DNA of 64,000 bases. Origin: Nitrospira sp. Lineage in GTDB: Bacteria > Nitrospirota > Nitrospiria > Nitrospirales > Nitrospiraceae. The stretch covers positions 62,001 to 126,000 of the forward strand of contig JARFXQ010000001.1 of NCBI GenBank assembly GCA_029194725.1. The letters run 5' to 3'. Position numbers and translations under genes: made by a program. The notes beneath the pieces were generated by a model that was not told the DNA's origin, made no database searches, and was given only the letters and a program-made list of their open reading frames with translations. Position 1 is the stretch's first letter. The number at the start of each line of letters is the position of its first letter. Below are positions 8,841 to 18,023 of this stretch, piece by piece.

Positions 8841-10643
8841 TCATCGATTTTGCTGGAGTCTGGCGATAACCTGAAGTTGCGTCAGATTGGTTGTGCGACT
8901 GACATGATCAATTAATGCATTCGCGAGTGCTGGATTGGTGTCAATTACAGAGTTGATAACATTTATTACGTTAGAAAGCCCATCGTCGACTCTTCCCTCA
9001 CCTGGAATTTTAACGAGGTGAACAGGAATACGCTTACGATCCACTTCATGAACAACGCTCTCACAGTATTTAAGTTTATCCTGATAATCCGCATCCCACT
9101 CGATCTCAACGTTTTTAAACGAAAGAGAAGTAGTAACAGTTTGGTCAGGATAGTTATTTTTAATTACTTCTCCTGATGTTTCATTAACCACGACTTGGAG
9201 TGTAACCGAAAATTTTCCTAACTTGACGAGATTAACAGCCTGGGGATTTAGATCAAGATGCGCACCATCAATTGTGTATCTGAAGGTAATGTCCTGTAGC
9301 AGGTTCTGCCATCCCTTTATAGGATCCGGTACCGAAGTTTGCATTGAGAGTTTCACTGAGCTTCCGGATTCTTGAAGCGTTTCACCATTCAAGATCCATG
9401 TATAGTGCGGCGCCTCATAACCAAAGGAAGTCGCATCGATTCCATATGTGTGAGCAGTAGTGTTGTATCGATAGTAATGAATCCCCGTAGCGGCAAAGAC
9501 GCAGGGTTTGACTTCAACTTGCGTCCAGTCCGTATGTTGCGGTTCATCAGCATGGTCTTGGGGGGAGATGTCAACACCGAAATTGCGCCAATAATTCGGT
9601 CCTCCTACTCGGATACGAGCCCACATATCATCAGGTCCAACTTCCAGAAGGCGAAGAGTAATATCTGATCCAGGCAAGCCACTAAAGATGTGAAGGTCTG
9701 TGTCGCCGACTCTGTTTGATAGAGGGAGAGCCCCTGCATAAAAGAACCGCTTCATGATTGCGTTGTACCCATGAACGACCACGCTAGGACCGACTATATT
9801 CGAGTCGTATCCCCTTTTACGTCGAAGTTCGATCACATAGTGATAATCCGGAGAAATCGGATCCGGTGGCAACACAGCAGCGACTGGGCCGGCGATCTGT
9901 GGATAAATATCAGTACCCTGATCAAAAGCGGATATCTGAATGTCTTGCGGGGCACTGAGAAAATTAATTAGGAGTTCAGCAAATAAACCAGGCAATAGGG
10001 GGCGATAACCGCTCATGCTTAATTGGGCAGCGCTAATCATCGGACCGATAAGAAGAAGAGGGTCAGATGTTGGAGGGGTGGTTGCCCCCTGGGGAAAGCC
10101 GAGTATATTCGAGCGTGTCCATGAAGAGTCGTAGCCACCCATGATGTCATAGGCAGATTTGTATTCTATTCCTTCGCGACCGAAGGGGTGATCAAATCCT
10201 AACGTATGTCCAAGTTCATGACACATCTGATCGAAACGACTAGCTATGTGACACATCATCAATCCGCACACTCCTTTACCGTGGTCGAATGCACTAGTTC
10301 CAAATAAGTCAAAAGGACTGGCAATCCATATCAACAGAGTAGAGAATGCACCCCAATTCGGATGATATTGATCATCAACAACTGTGGTGATCGCTTTAAC
10401 GCGAGTAGAACGAAACTGCGGGTCCGCTTGAATTTGTTCTGCAGTCATGTTTGGCTTTGGATCTTCCACGAGAACTGAGGGAAAAAGACGATAGCTGAGG
10501 TCTGCAAGACCGAAAGAGCACTTTCGCCAGTAATGAGCGAGGCTAAATGGTACAGATGGATCCATCAACCGTTGCCATTCCTGATCACTCCACACAGTTG
10601 CATTCGGATTAGTAGTAAGTTGTACTCGGATAATGCCAATCAT
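8841..10643 (-). CDS. Metzincin-type zinc metalloprotease
   Basis: 600 residues from the ATG at 10643, preceded by GGAGGA; an in-frame GTG at 10655 would lie upstream of and overlap this ribosome-binding site, so it is rejected. Residues ~142-152 read HELGHTLGFDH, a full HExxHxxGxxH zinc site, and YDIMGG at ~166-171 is the Met-turn, which together define a metzincin. Residues ~375-600 are beta-rich and may be Ig/PKD-like (YTWILNGETLQESGSSVKL). No export signal is obvious at the N-terminus (MIGIIRVQLTTNP). The gene looks AT-richer than most genes in the window, suggesting transfer. Its ATG overlaps the TGA of a small upstream ORF (ATGA). The substrate is unknown. Confidence 0.85.
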   Translation of the reverse strand: MIGIIRVQLTTNPNATVWSDQEWQRLMDPSVPFSLAHYWRKCSFGLADLSYRLFPSVLVEDPKPNMTAEQIQADPQFRSTRVKAITTVVDDQYHPNWGAFSTLLIWIASPFDLFGTSAFDHGKGVCGLMMCHIASRFDQMCHELGHTLGFDHPFGREGIEYKSAYDIMGGYDSSWTRSNILGFPQGATTPPTSDPLLLIGPMISAAQLSMSGYRPLLPGLFAELLINFLSAPQDIQISAFDQGTDIYPQIAGPVAAVLPPDPISPDYHYVIELRRKRGYDSNIVGPSVVVHGYNAIMKRFFYAGALPLSNRVGDTDLHIFSGLPGSDITLRLLEVGPDDMWARIRVGGPNYWRNFGVDISPQDHADEPQHTDWTQVEVKPCVFAATGIHYYRYNTTAHTYGIDATSFGYEAPHYTWILNGETLQESGSSVKLSMQTSVPDPIKGWQNLLQDITFRYTIDGAHLDLNPQAVNLVKLGKFSVTLQVVVNETSGEVIKNNYPDQTVTTSLSFKNVEIEWDADYQDKLKYCESVVHEVDRKRIPVHLVKIPGEGRVDDGLSNVINVINSVIDTNPALANALIDHVSRTTNLTQLQVIARLQQNR

Positions 10644-10825
10644 AAAGTCCTCCACATTTCAGTTCCTATACGCGATAGGAAATTGCGCAATTGGGCCAAG
10701 CATTTCTCATTCGTAGGCAGAGAGTTGCAAGTCGGACTGTACCCAAAGCAGAATTTTGTTCTATGAGAACCGGTAATAAGGACAGGCCCGAAACACGGCA
10801 AGTAACATGTTGTCTGCTTCCCCAT
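10640..10825 (-). CDS. Possible small Cys-rich protein coupled to the metalloprotease
   Basis: 61 residues beginning MGKQTTCYLPCFGPVLITGS, with five cysteines (7, 11, 26, 33, 42). Its TGA overlaps the metalloprotease ATG in an ATGA arrangement, a classic sign of translational coupling. The ATG at 10825 has only a weak ribosome-binding site. A strong one (AAAGGAG, 10860-10866) serves an ATG at 10851 in another frame, whose 61-residue product ends at 10666. A single-base indel between 10851 and 10825 would join the strong start to the Cys-rich frame. No family recognised. The coding status is uncertain. Confidence 0.4.
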   Translation of the reverse strand: MGKQTTCYLPCFGPVLITGSHRTKFCFGYSPTCNSLPTNEKCLAQLRNFLSRIGTEMWRTL

Positions 10826-10851
10826 CTCGATGATGCCGCGAAGTCTTTCAT

Positions 10852-10866
10852 AATGTTTTCTCCTTT
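10852..10866 (-). promoter_or_regulatory. Strong ribosome-binding site ahead of the small ORFs
   Basis: On the minus strand AAAGGAG is followed, 8 bases on, by ATG at 10851. It is as good as any ribosome-binding site in the block, so translation probably starts here even though the frame it opens does not run into the metalloprotease. Confidence 0.5.
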
Positions 10867-10999
10867 CGTAATCCAACAATTGCAATTCTGCAAATAGCAC
10901 TACTTCATCACTTTACGGTCGGCCGGCCACGTGAGGATCATACGCAGGGGTGCGTTACAGATGAGTGACGGATAGGATGATTTATGCGAATTGGGCGCA

Positions 11000-11101
11000 A
11001 TGAAGACGATCATTGCCTCAGCACCACCGATGGAGGATGAAATGGACGAAGGCCTGCTGATTCCGAGCGAGGATGAGGAACCGACCAGGATTAGTCTTTA
11101 G
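11000..11101 (+). CDS. Possible 33-residue acidic peptide
   Basis: Opens with ATG and encodes MKTIIASAPPMEDEMDEGLL, then a short acidic tail ending TRISL before TAG. It is strongly acidic and overlaps the last bases of the convergent regulator gene by 11 bp. There is no clear ribosome-binding site and no recognised homologue, so it may be chance. Confidence 0.2.
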   Translation: MKTIIASAPPMEDEMDEGLLIPSEDEEPTRISL

Positions 11102-14100
11102 ATAGTGAGTGGTAAAGGGCTTGAGTCTCTTGGGTGGGATTTATGCCCAGCCGAGATCGGAGAGAATGGCCGAAGCGCTGGTAAATAGCCACGGCTTCGG
11201 TCCGCCGACCGAGCCGACCATAGATGATCATAATCTTGCGGCAGAAGACTTCAGCCACGGGCTCGACTTCAAATGCCTTGAGATAGCACTCAACCGCACC
11301 GGTCAAATTACCATCCTGTTCAAGGCTGATCCCGAGCCGTTCTGCCAGATTCATGTGATGCGCCCGTAATCGTTCGCGATACGGTAGTGCCCAGGATGCC
11401 TGTTCGCCCTGAAGAAAATGGCCGTGATAAAGGTTCATTGCGCGTTCCAATAAAGCTCGATCGGCCATGCCAGCCTCTGCTACAGCGCGTTCGAAAGCTA
11501 AACAATCGACCCAGATATAGCGGGGTTCTAAAAACAATTGCCGATCCTCGAGGCGGACGGCCTGTTCGTGTTGCAACAGTTTTCGCAGACGATGCAAAGT
11601 GGTTCTGAGAGCTTGGGCCGCGGCGTCGCCCTCGGCGTCTGGCCACAGCGCATCGGTCACACGATCCTGATGCACAGCCGTTCCTCCTAGCGCACAGATA
11701 CACTGTAATAACTCTAAAGGCTTGCGTTGAGCTTTTCCGTGAAAACGGACAGGCTCTTCATCGACCGACACTTCGAATTTACCGAGTGTGGCAACTTTCA
11801 CAGGCCATGGCCATGTTTCATGAGCGCCCGCGATAGCACTAATACGCCGCCGCCGGATGACACTTCTCACGAACAGTGGTTCGATCTCATGCTCAAGGGC
11901 ATGAGACAGCAAAGAAGCTATCATTTGGGGTCGCCACCAATCATTGAGTTTTACATAATCGTGTGCCCGAGCAATTTGCAGTCCCTTACGCAGCGGTTCT
12001 AGCGCCTCCGGACCTTTTCTAGCTTTCATAAACCCGTACGCCTCCACAAGCAAGCATTGCAGCTCGAGCATATTACTGTTCATCGTGCGCGCATAAGCAT
12101 TGGCTTGGGCCAAGTGAGAACGTGCAGTTTTCACATCACCCACTTCGATTAACACCTGCGCAAGCCCCAAGCGGCACTTGGCAGTAATAAATGGGCGCCC
12201 TAAGGGTTCTGTTTCCTCCAGAGCCGTTTGCGCATGGAGTAACGCGGCGGAGAAGTCGCCTTTCATCAGGGCGATGCCGGCACGTAGAAAACTCAGTTGA
12301 CTCAAAATATAGCGACGAGAAAAATGATTCGCTGCTTCGGCTTTGTTCAAATAGGCCTCGGCTTGTTTGATATCGCCAGCCGAAAGAGCGCAATACACAC
12401 ACATGCCGTACAGCAGGGTATTGAACATCGGCATACCAAAGGCCTGCGTCACCTCAAGTGCAGCCTGGAACTTTTTTACTGCATCCTCATGGGCGCCGAT
12501 ACACCAAGCATAATTCCCTTCCATGAACCTCCACAGCACAAGCTGAAGCGGGGGGATGGAACTTCCCTTTAGCTGAGCGTTGATCTCCCGGATGATACGC
12601 TGGGCTCTGTGAACATCACCGCGCCAAAGCGCCAGAAACGTGAACGTGTATGCAATGGCAATACGTCCTCCGAGATCGTTGAAAGAATTAAGAAAGGTTT
12701 CGACGGACGTTTCTAATGCCCTGATGAGTGGATGGTGAGGCGCGGCATACATCAAGCCTTGGAGGCTTCCCAATACTTTCCCCTCGATCTGCGTGGATGG
12801 AAACCCCTTGAATCGAGTCATTAAATCCTGAAGCCGTTCTCCCCACTGAAGGACGGGAGTCATGTCATCCTCAGCAAAGAAGTATGCTTCTATGACGGCG
12901 GCACAGCTCAAAAACAGACCGGCGGCGTCGGTGTTCGCCTGAAATCCATTGTATGCGTGCTCAAGATCTATTATCGATGCCGATGGAGTAAAAACCATTC
13001 TGCTGAGACCGCGCCAATACAGCAGCCACGGAGCCTTAGCGATTTCTGCTTCCGGAACCAGTGCTATCCACCCCAGTAGGGTTTGATGACGACCCTGCAC
13101 AAGTAGACTGGAGCTTTCTGCACAAATCAGTTGTGTGAGTTTTTTCCATTCCCCTATTTCCGCAAGTAACTCGATGGCAGCGTTCGTGTGCCCTTCCTTG
13201 GCAGCAACCTCTGCGGCTCGCCGCTTCAAGGCAGACAGGTCGTCATTGGAGAAATAGACCCTACTCCGGTCAAGAAGGAATGCTCTGAATAATCCATGGT
13301 ACTGGTAAAGCACGTCATTTCCCTTCCGACGATCTGTAAACAAACTTCGCCGGTAGAAATCGGATAGCAGCTGCTCTGATCTCGCGTTGCCGCTCAGTTG
13401 CGCTCCGATGTTGACAGTGACACGCGGAAGAATTGCTGTCCGCATGAGAAACTCACGCACTTCAATGGACTCTCGATCAAAAATTTGTCCGGCGAAATAA
13501 TTGAACACCGACGTCATGGTTCCAAACTTTGAAATGGAGTTCACCAACCCACTTTCTTTGAGCCTCTGCAACATCAACACAATTCCTGCGGCCCATCCAT
13601 TCGCTTGTTCATGCAGTTCGCCTAGTGTGGCGGGATCAATGCCGCTGAAGGAACTTGCGAGAGATTCGGTTTCTGCAAGCGTGAGGCGCAAGTCATTCCA
13701 ACTCACCTGTCCTATGAGATTGTTCGCTACGACCCTCGCATACTGCTGCGGCGGGGACACATGGCTGATGACGAGGAGGTTTATGCCCACAGGCAATTCT
13801 GTCGCTGCTCCGTGGATGACGTTGTGAAAAGAAGAATCGGCTCTAACTTCCTGATAGTTGTCTAGAACCAGTGTCGTGGTTGTTGGCAGACCGGCAAACA
13901 GTTCGCGGAAGTAGCGCCTTGTGAATCCGGGAAGGTCGAGCGCGTATTCAGGTGTGAAGGCCGGCAACCGCAGTCGCTTTCTTCCTGCCGCCGCTTGGCC
14001 CGCTATGGTCAGATAGTGGAAAAAGGTCGCGGGATCGGCATCACCACCGTCAACTTGATACCAGATATTGGATAATTTGCGTGTTTCTATATAGCTTGCC

Positions 14101-14273
14101 GCCAGCGCGGTCTTTCCAGATCCAGGAGGCCCGACAATCCATACAACAGGATGGCTCTGGCGCTCTTGATCCAACCGTGTGAACAATCGATCACGAGCAA
14201 TTACCCGGAAGAGTTTCGGACGGGTCAGCTTCGCAAGGTTTGTCGGCTGTCTTGGCATTTCCGCGTCGCTCAC
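11091..14273 (-). CDS. MalT-like ATPase/TPR regulator with C-terminal OmpR-type DNA-binding and BTAD domains
   Basis: 1060 residues. Residues ~20-300 form a STAND/MalT-type NTPase: Walker A GPPGSGKTALAAS near residue 50 and Walker B TLVLDNYQEV near 140. Residues ~350-800 are TPR-like helical repeats. At ~815-900 a winged-helix domain (GKFEVSVDEEPVRFHGKAQR, then ALRTTLHRLRKLL) is followed by a BTAD at ~910-1060. Canonical SARPs have the winged helix and BTAD at the N-terminus; here they end the protein. This suggests a signal-gated transcription activator whose ATPase/TPR part senses an inducer. It lies directly upstream of, and in the same direction as, the protease genes, so it probably controls them. 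Confidence 0.88.
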   Translation of the reverse strand: MSDAEMPRQPTNLAKLTRPKLFRVIARDRLFTRLDQERQSHPVVWIVGPPGSGKTALAASYIETRKLSNIWYQVDGGDADPATFFHYLTIAGQAAAGRKRLRLPAFTPEYALDLPGFTRRYFRELFAGLPTTTTLVLDNYQEVRADSSFHNVIHGAATELPVGINLLVISHVSPPQQYARVVANNLIGQVSWNDLRLTLAETESLASSFSGIDPATLGELHEQANGWAAGIVLMLQRLKESGLVNSISKFGTMTSVFNYFAGQIFDRESIEVREFLMRTAILPRVTVNIGAQLSGNARSEQLLSDFYRRSLFTDRRKGNDVLYQYHGLFRAFLLDRSRVYFSNDDLSALKRRAAEVAAKEGHTNAAIELLAEIGEWKKLTQLICAESSSLLVQGRHQTLLGWIALVPEAEIAKAPWLLYWRGLSRMVFTPSASIIDLEHAYNGFQANTDAAGLFLSCAAVIEAYFFAEDDMTPVLQWGERLQDLMTRFKGFPSTQIEGKVLGSLQGLMYAAPHHPLIRALETSVETFLNSFNDLGGRIAIAYTFTFLALWRGDVHRAQRIIREINAQLKGSSIPPLQLVLWRFMEGNYAWCIGAHEDAVKKFQAALEVTQAFGMPMFNTLLYGMCVYCALSAGDIKQAEAYLNKAEAANHFSRRYILSQLSFLRAGIALMKGDFSAALLHAQTALEETEPLGRPFITAKCRLGLAQVLIEVGDVKTARSHLAQANAYARTMNSNMLELQCLLVEAYGFMKARKGPEALEPLRKGLQIARAHDYVKLNDWWRPQMIASLLSHALEHEIEPLFVRSVIRRRRISAIAGAHETWPWPVKVATLGKFEVSVDEEPVRFHGKAQRKPLELLQCICALGGTAVHQDRVTDALWPDAEGDAAAQALRTTLHRLRKLLQHEQAVRLEDRQLFLEPRYIWVDCLAFERAVAEAGMADRALLERAMNLYHGHFLQGEQASWALPYRERLRAHHMNLAERLGISLEQDGNLTGAVECYLKAFEVEPVAEVFCRKIMIIYGRLGRRTEAVAIYQRFGHSLRSRLGINPTQETQALYHSLSKD

Positions 14274-14555
14274 TGCGGAAACAATCTTGAGATTTATGGG
14301 ATAGTTAGATCATAGGCCCAACCCGCTTGAGCAAAGGTGGAGCGGACTAGGCTCAGTTACTTTCCCAATGGTCAGCATACAGATGTCCGTTCGTGATGAT
14401 GACGTAGTTCGCTAATTTTAATATCTATCGTATTCCAACACATTAGCATGATCGCCTGCGGGTCTTCACCTCAAGCCCGGGCCATCGCCAAGATGGTGAG
14501 ACACCTGTGTGCTTCAAGAACGAAGCTGGAGGACTTTTTCAACATCCTGCCGGAT
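14274..14555. other. Intergenic region upstream of the regulator
   Basis: About 280 bases between the otsB stop and the regulator start. AT-rich around 14400-14440. It must hold the regulator promoter, but no clear hexamers or operator were picked out. Confidence 0.35.
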
Positions 14556-15383
14556 CTATTCCTTGGGACGCTGAGCGGGCTGCGGGACTCCCTGTTCGTG
14601 GCAGCCGCTCCAGGTATGAATGCTTTTGTCACCGCCCTCGACAAGAAGTCGAAGCACCTCGGCGATTTCCGCCTGTCTTTTCAGGAAATATCTGGCTGAG
14701 GACCCGTTCTTCTTGCCGATTCTCACGGTGACGATGCGGGCATCTCGTAGCGCAAAGACATCTTCATCGGTTTCGTCGTCTCCCACGTAGAGCGCCCTGC
14801 TGCAATCGAGTCGACGCATGTACTCTAGCAACGCTGTACCCTTGTGTGACGCCGTCGGCGGCATCACATTGACGACGGATTTCCCAAGGACAATGCGGGG
14901 AGGAGGAGACAATTCGGCAACGATTCGAGAGATGAGCGCCCGCGCCTCATCTCGGTGATCGGCGGTTCGATAATGGAATGAGAGCGAGCAGAACTTCTCC
15001 TCGACGAGCACTCCACTTCGAGCCAGTTCGTCCTGAAATCGTTCGTTGATCAATTGCAGCCATCCGGAACTGGTTTCTCGGACTTGCTGTATATCCTCTT
15101 GGCGCGTATGAGGGCCTTCTGAGCCATGGTTCCCGATCAAGTGGGGAACGGCAGTCCCGACACGTGAGCGCAAATCCTCCACGGAGCGGCCCGAAATGAT
15201 CGCGGTGGGAGCGCGCTTCGCGAGTTGCTCAAGCCGGACACGGATGGGACGCGTCATCCTGGCAGCGGGAGGATCTCGGACGATTTTCGCCAAGGTCCCG
15301 TCGAAATCAAAGGCAAACAGAGAACGCACTTTCAAAAGCGCCTCAAGGTCGTTTCTTCCTGTTTCCGTCAACAAATAGTCCAT
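14556..15383 (-). CDS. otsB: Trehalose-6-phosphate phosphatase
   Basis: 275 residues, normal for OtsB. It dephosphorylates trehalose-6-phosphate to trehalose in the cytoplasm. HAD-superfamily motifs are visible: FAFDFDGTLAKI near residue 30 (nucleophile and acid Asp), AIISGRSVEDL, GNHGSEG, and YVGDDETDEDVF (metal-binding acidic motif). It follows otsA on the same strand with a 10-base gap, so the two form an operon for trehalose synthesis from UDP-glucose and glucose-6-phosphate. The ribosome-binding site is weak, consistent with coupling to otsA. Confidence 0.95.
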   Translation of the reverse strand: MDYLLTETGRNDLEALLKVRSLFAFDFDGTLAKIVRDPPAARMTRPIRVRLEQLAKRAPTAIISGRSVEDLRSRVGTAVPHLIGNHGSEGPHTRQEDIQQVRETSSGWLQLINERFQDELARSGVLVEEKFCSLSFHYRTADHRDEARALISRIVAELSPPPRIVLGKSVVNVMPPTASHKGTALLEYMRRLDCSRALYVGDDETDEDVFALRDARIVTVRIGKKNGSSARYFLKRQAEIAEVLRLLVEGGDKSIHTWSGCHEQGVPQPAQRPKE

Positions 15384-15393
15384 CGTCCGTCCA

Positions 15394-17634
15394 TCAATTC
15401 AGCAAGCTCGGCCGCCGCACATGTTTCATGACTCGCTCCTTCTGTCTCATGCGGGCCGCATCGATGAGCATGCGACCGGCCCAGCGATACACATTGAACT
15501 CCTGAATCAGTCCCCGCATACTCTGCATCCTGGCCCGCTGTTCCACCTTCGGCATCGTCAGACCAAGGTGAAGCGCGGCGGCAAACTGGTCGATGTCGTA
15601 GGGATTGATCACGAGCGCTTCCGTCAGTTCACGAGCAGCTCCCGTGAATTGACTCAGAATCAGCACGCCTTGCTCATCGTCTCGAGCGCCGACGAACTCT
15701 TTGGCGACCAGATTCATGCCGTCATGGAGACTGCTGACCACGCACAGGTCCGCGCCACGGTAACACTCATGGACCTGTGTCGGCTCATGATGCTGAATCC
15801 GGAGGCAGATCGGTTCATAGCCGTCCCGCCCAAACCGCTTGTTGATCTGCTCGGCCAGTGCAGAGACTTGGCCGGTAAAATGGTGGTACTGCTCGATCGT
15901 TGAACGGCTGGGGGCTGCGATCTGAACAAACGTAAATCTTCCGATCCATTCCGGCTGGAGCTCCAGTAGCCGCTCCACGGCCATAAATCGTTCCAAGATC
16001 CCCTTCGTATAATCAAGGCGTTCCACCCCGAGACCGACAAGACGATCAGGCGGCATCCCGTAGGCCTCTCGCAATTTGGTCCGGCATTCCGGAACCGGCC
16101 GTTGGTCATGGAGCCATTGTAACGGCCACTCGATGGAAATCGGATAAGGATTGACCGCCGTCATCTTGCCCCCATAGGAGACCGTTGAGCTGTTTCGATC
16201 GATCCGCGCCTCAAGCAACCGATCGATACTATCGATAAAATTGTTGCAATGAACCCTGGTGTGGAATCCCAGAATACTGCTTCCGAGCAGCCCTTCCAGA
16301 ATTTCTTCGCGCCAAGGACAGATCCCAAAGCTTTCCGCGTTCGGCCAGGGAATGTGCCAGAACATGATGATCGTCGCGCTCGGCAACTTATCTCGAATCA
16401 GCTTCGGAACCAGGGCAAGATGGTAATCCTGAACGAGGACGACCGGATTCTCGGTCATGGCCTCCTCATAGACGGCCCGAGAAAATCGCTCGTTGATGGC
16501 CACATAGTGTTTCCAATCCGATGAACGGAACGTGGGCCGGACATGGGCGATGTGACAGAGCGGCCACAATCCCTCGTTGGCGAACCCGTAATAGTAGCCG
16601 GCTTCCTCTTCCGCAGCGAGCCACACGCGGCGGATCTCATAGCTCGGATGTGACGGTGGCACACGGACGTGGTCTCGTCCGTCCACCACTTCCCGATCCG
16701 CGGATCCGTTCCCATGCGCGACCCATATGCCGGAACAGGCACGCATCACCGGCTCCAGCGCCGAAACAAGCCCGCTCGCCGGTACCTGTACGACGATGTT
16801 CCCGTCCTTCCAATTGTGGGCGTAGGGCTGTCGGTTGGACACAATCAACACCTGATCGCCGGCGAGTTGCTCGTGAAGGATCGTCTTGAGGCTGGCAGGG
16901 GTCCACGATATCTGGCTCTCATCCCGCATGCGGCGATCAGCTTCAAGAGCCTGCACCAACGAACGCAAGTCCTTCGCCAGCGGCCGGAGTTCCGGGGCAT
17001 GCTGCTCATGGGTCAGGGGGGTCAGCAGTCTTTCTCCCTTGACGATGGCTCGCACGCCTGCCACCCACGCCTTCCAGCTGAAGTGCGCGACCAACACGGT
17101 GACCAGTGAGATAACGGCCGTCAGCCCTGCGAACAGATAAAAGACGTACCGTTTCGTGTCGCTGCTCCGTTGCTGGATAAAACTCATGTTGTGGATGAGC
17201 AGGAGACGGCCCAGCCGGCGGCCGTTTGATTCGATGCCGGCTGAGGTGATATGGAACGGCCCGCTACTGAATGACCGAACGGTGGACGAGTTGGATGCAA
17301 GATCGAATGTATGTTTACAGGTGAGATCCTGCGGGTAGGCCTGAGTCTCATAGAGAAGCCTGTGGTCGAGATCACAAAATCCCAGGGCGTACAATCGTTC
17401 GTCTTTCAGAATACGCGTAAAATAGGCAACGATCTTGTCCTTTGAATCGGATACCAGAAGATCCGCAAGCGGCCCCTCCATCGTATTGACCATCAGTTCG
17501 GATCGCATGTCGAGATCCCGGACGAACCATTTCAGTTCCAATGAGTCGACGAGCGGGATCACTCCATAGGCGATCACAGCCAATACCAGCACCAACGGGA
17601 AAACGAACCGGAATGACAGCCGCAAGAGCCTCAT
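15394..17634 (-). CDS. otsA: Trehalose-6-phosphate synthase with N-terminal membrane sensor-like module
   Basis: 746 residues, against ~470 for a plain OtsA. The extra ~255 N-terminal residues hold a TM helix (~8-28), a ~135-residue probably periplasmic region (FVRDLDMRSELMVNTMEGPL and on), a second TM helix (~166-186) and a HAMP-like stretch. The GT20 catalytic domain follows, with SNRQPYAHN, VQDYHLALVP, FWHIPWPNAESF and the C-terminal HDGMNLVAKEFVGARDDE. It makes trehalose-6-phosphate from UDP-glucose and glucose-6-phosphate. The sensor-like front end suggests that an extracytoplasmic cue such as osmotic stress may set activity; that is inference. First gene of the otsA-otsB operon. Confidence 0.93.
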   Translation of the reverse strand: MRLLRLSFRFVFPLVLVLAVIAYGVIPLVDSLELKWFVRDLDMRSELMVNTMEGPLADLLVSDSKDKIVAYFTRILKDERLYALGFCDLDHRLLYETQAYPQDLTCKHTFDLASNSSTVRSFSSGPFHITSAGIESNGRRLGRLLLIHNMSFIQQRSSDTKRYVFYLFAGLTAVISLVTVLVAHFSWKAWVAGVRAIVKGERLLTPLTHEQHAPELRPLAKDLRSLVQALEADRRMRDESQISWTPASLKTILHEQLAGDQVLIVSNRQPYAHNWKDGNIVVQVPASGLVSALEPVMRACSGIWVAHGNGSADREVVDGRDHVRVPPSHPSYEIRRVWLAAEEEAGYYYGFANEGLWPLCHIAHVRPTFRSSDWKHYVAINERFSRAVYEEAMTENPVVLVQDYHLALVPKLIRDKLPSATIIMFWHIPWPNAESFGICPWREEILEGLLGSSILGFHTRVHCNNFIDSIDRLLEARIDRNSSTVSYGGKMTAVNPYPISIEWPLQWLHDQRPVPECRTKLREAYGMPPDRLVGLGVERLDYTKGILERFMAVERLLELQPEWIGRFTFVQIAAPSRSTIEQYHHFTGQVSALAEQINKRFGRDGYEPICLRIQHHEPTQVHECYRGADLCVVSSLHDGMNLVAKEFVGARDDEQGVLILSQFTGAARELTEALVINPYDIDQFAAALHLGLTMPKVEQRARMQSMRGLIQEFNVYRWAGRMLIDAARMRQKERVMKHVRRPSLLN

Positions 17635-17722
17635 GGGAACAAGTTAGTGTACTTCCAGAGAGAAATCAATTGCGGCCAAGTGCGGACTCGTACTGACTCA
17701 TCGGTAATTGCCTGGTAATTTC

Positions 17723-17986
17723 TCACAGGCCTATTCGCTTACAGGCGTGATCAACGCCACATCCGCCGCCAACCCTCCATGGAATGACGTACTGTATCTT
17801 CGTGCCCTCGTCGGCTGAACTATCCACCATCTTTTGTTGCATTTCTGGAATCCCTCGATTGCCTTCGTAATGGGCGCTCGCCTGCATTGCGACAATACCC
17901 TTCAATAGAAGTCCCCACTCGAGGGGTGTGCCCCGACCTTTGACCGATACCCTTGGAAGAGCCTGCTCAACGACGCTGCTGCTCAT
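17723..17986 (-). CDS. Possible hypothetical protein
   Basis: An 87-residue frame starting MSSSVVEQALPR and ending HACKRIGL. It is not recognised, has only a weak ribosome-binding site, and is divergent from the receiver-like gene at 18024; a longer in-frame start would overlap that gene. Otherwise the ~390 bases between otsA and 18024 hold nothing I can identify. Confidence 0.25.
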   Translation of the reverse strand: MSSSVVEQALPRVSVKGRGTPLEWGLLLKGIVAMQASAHYEGNRGIPEMQQKMVDSSADEGTKIQYVIPWRVGGGCGVDHACKRIGL

Positions 17987-18023
17987 TGATCTCGTCGTTA
18001 AATCCAAGGCGAAAGGATGAATC

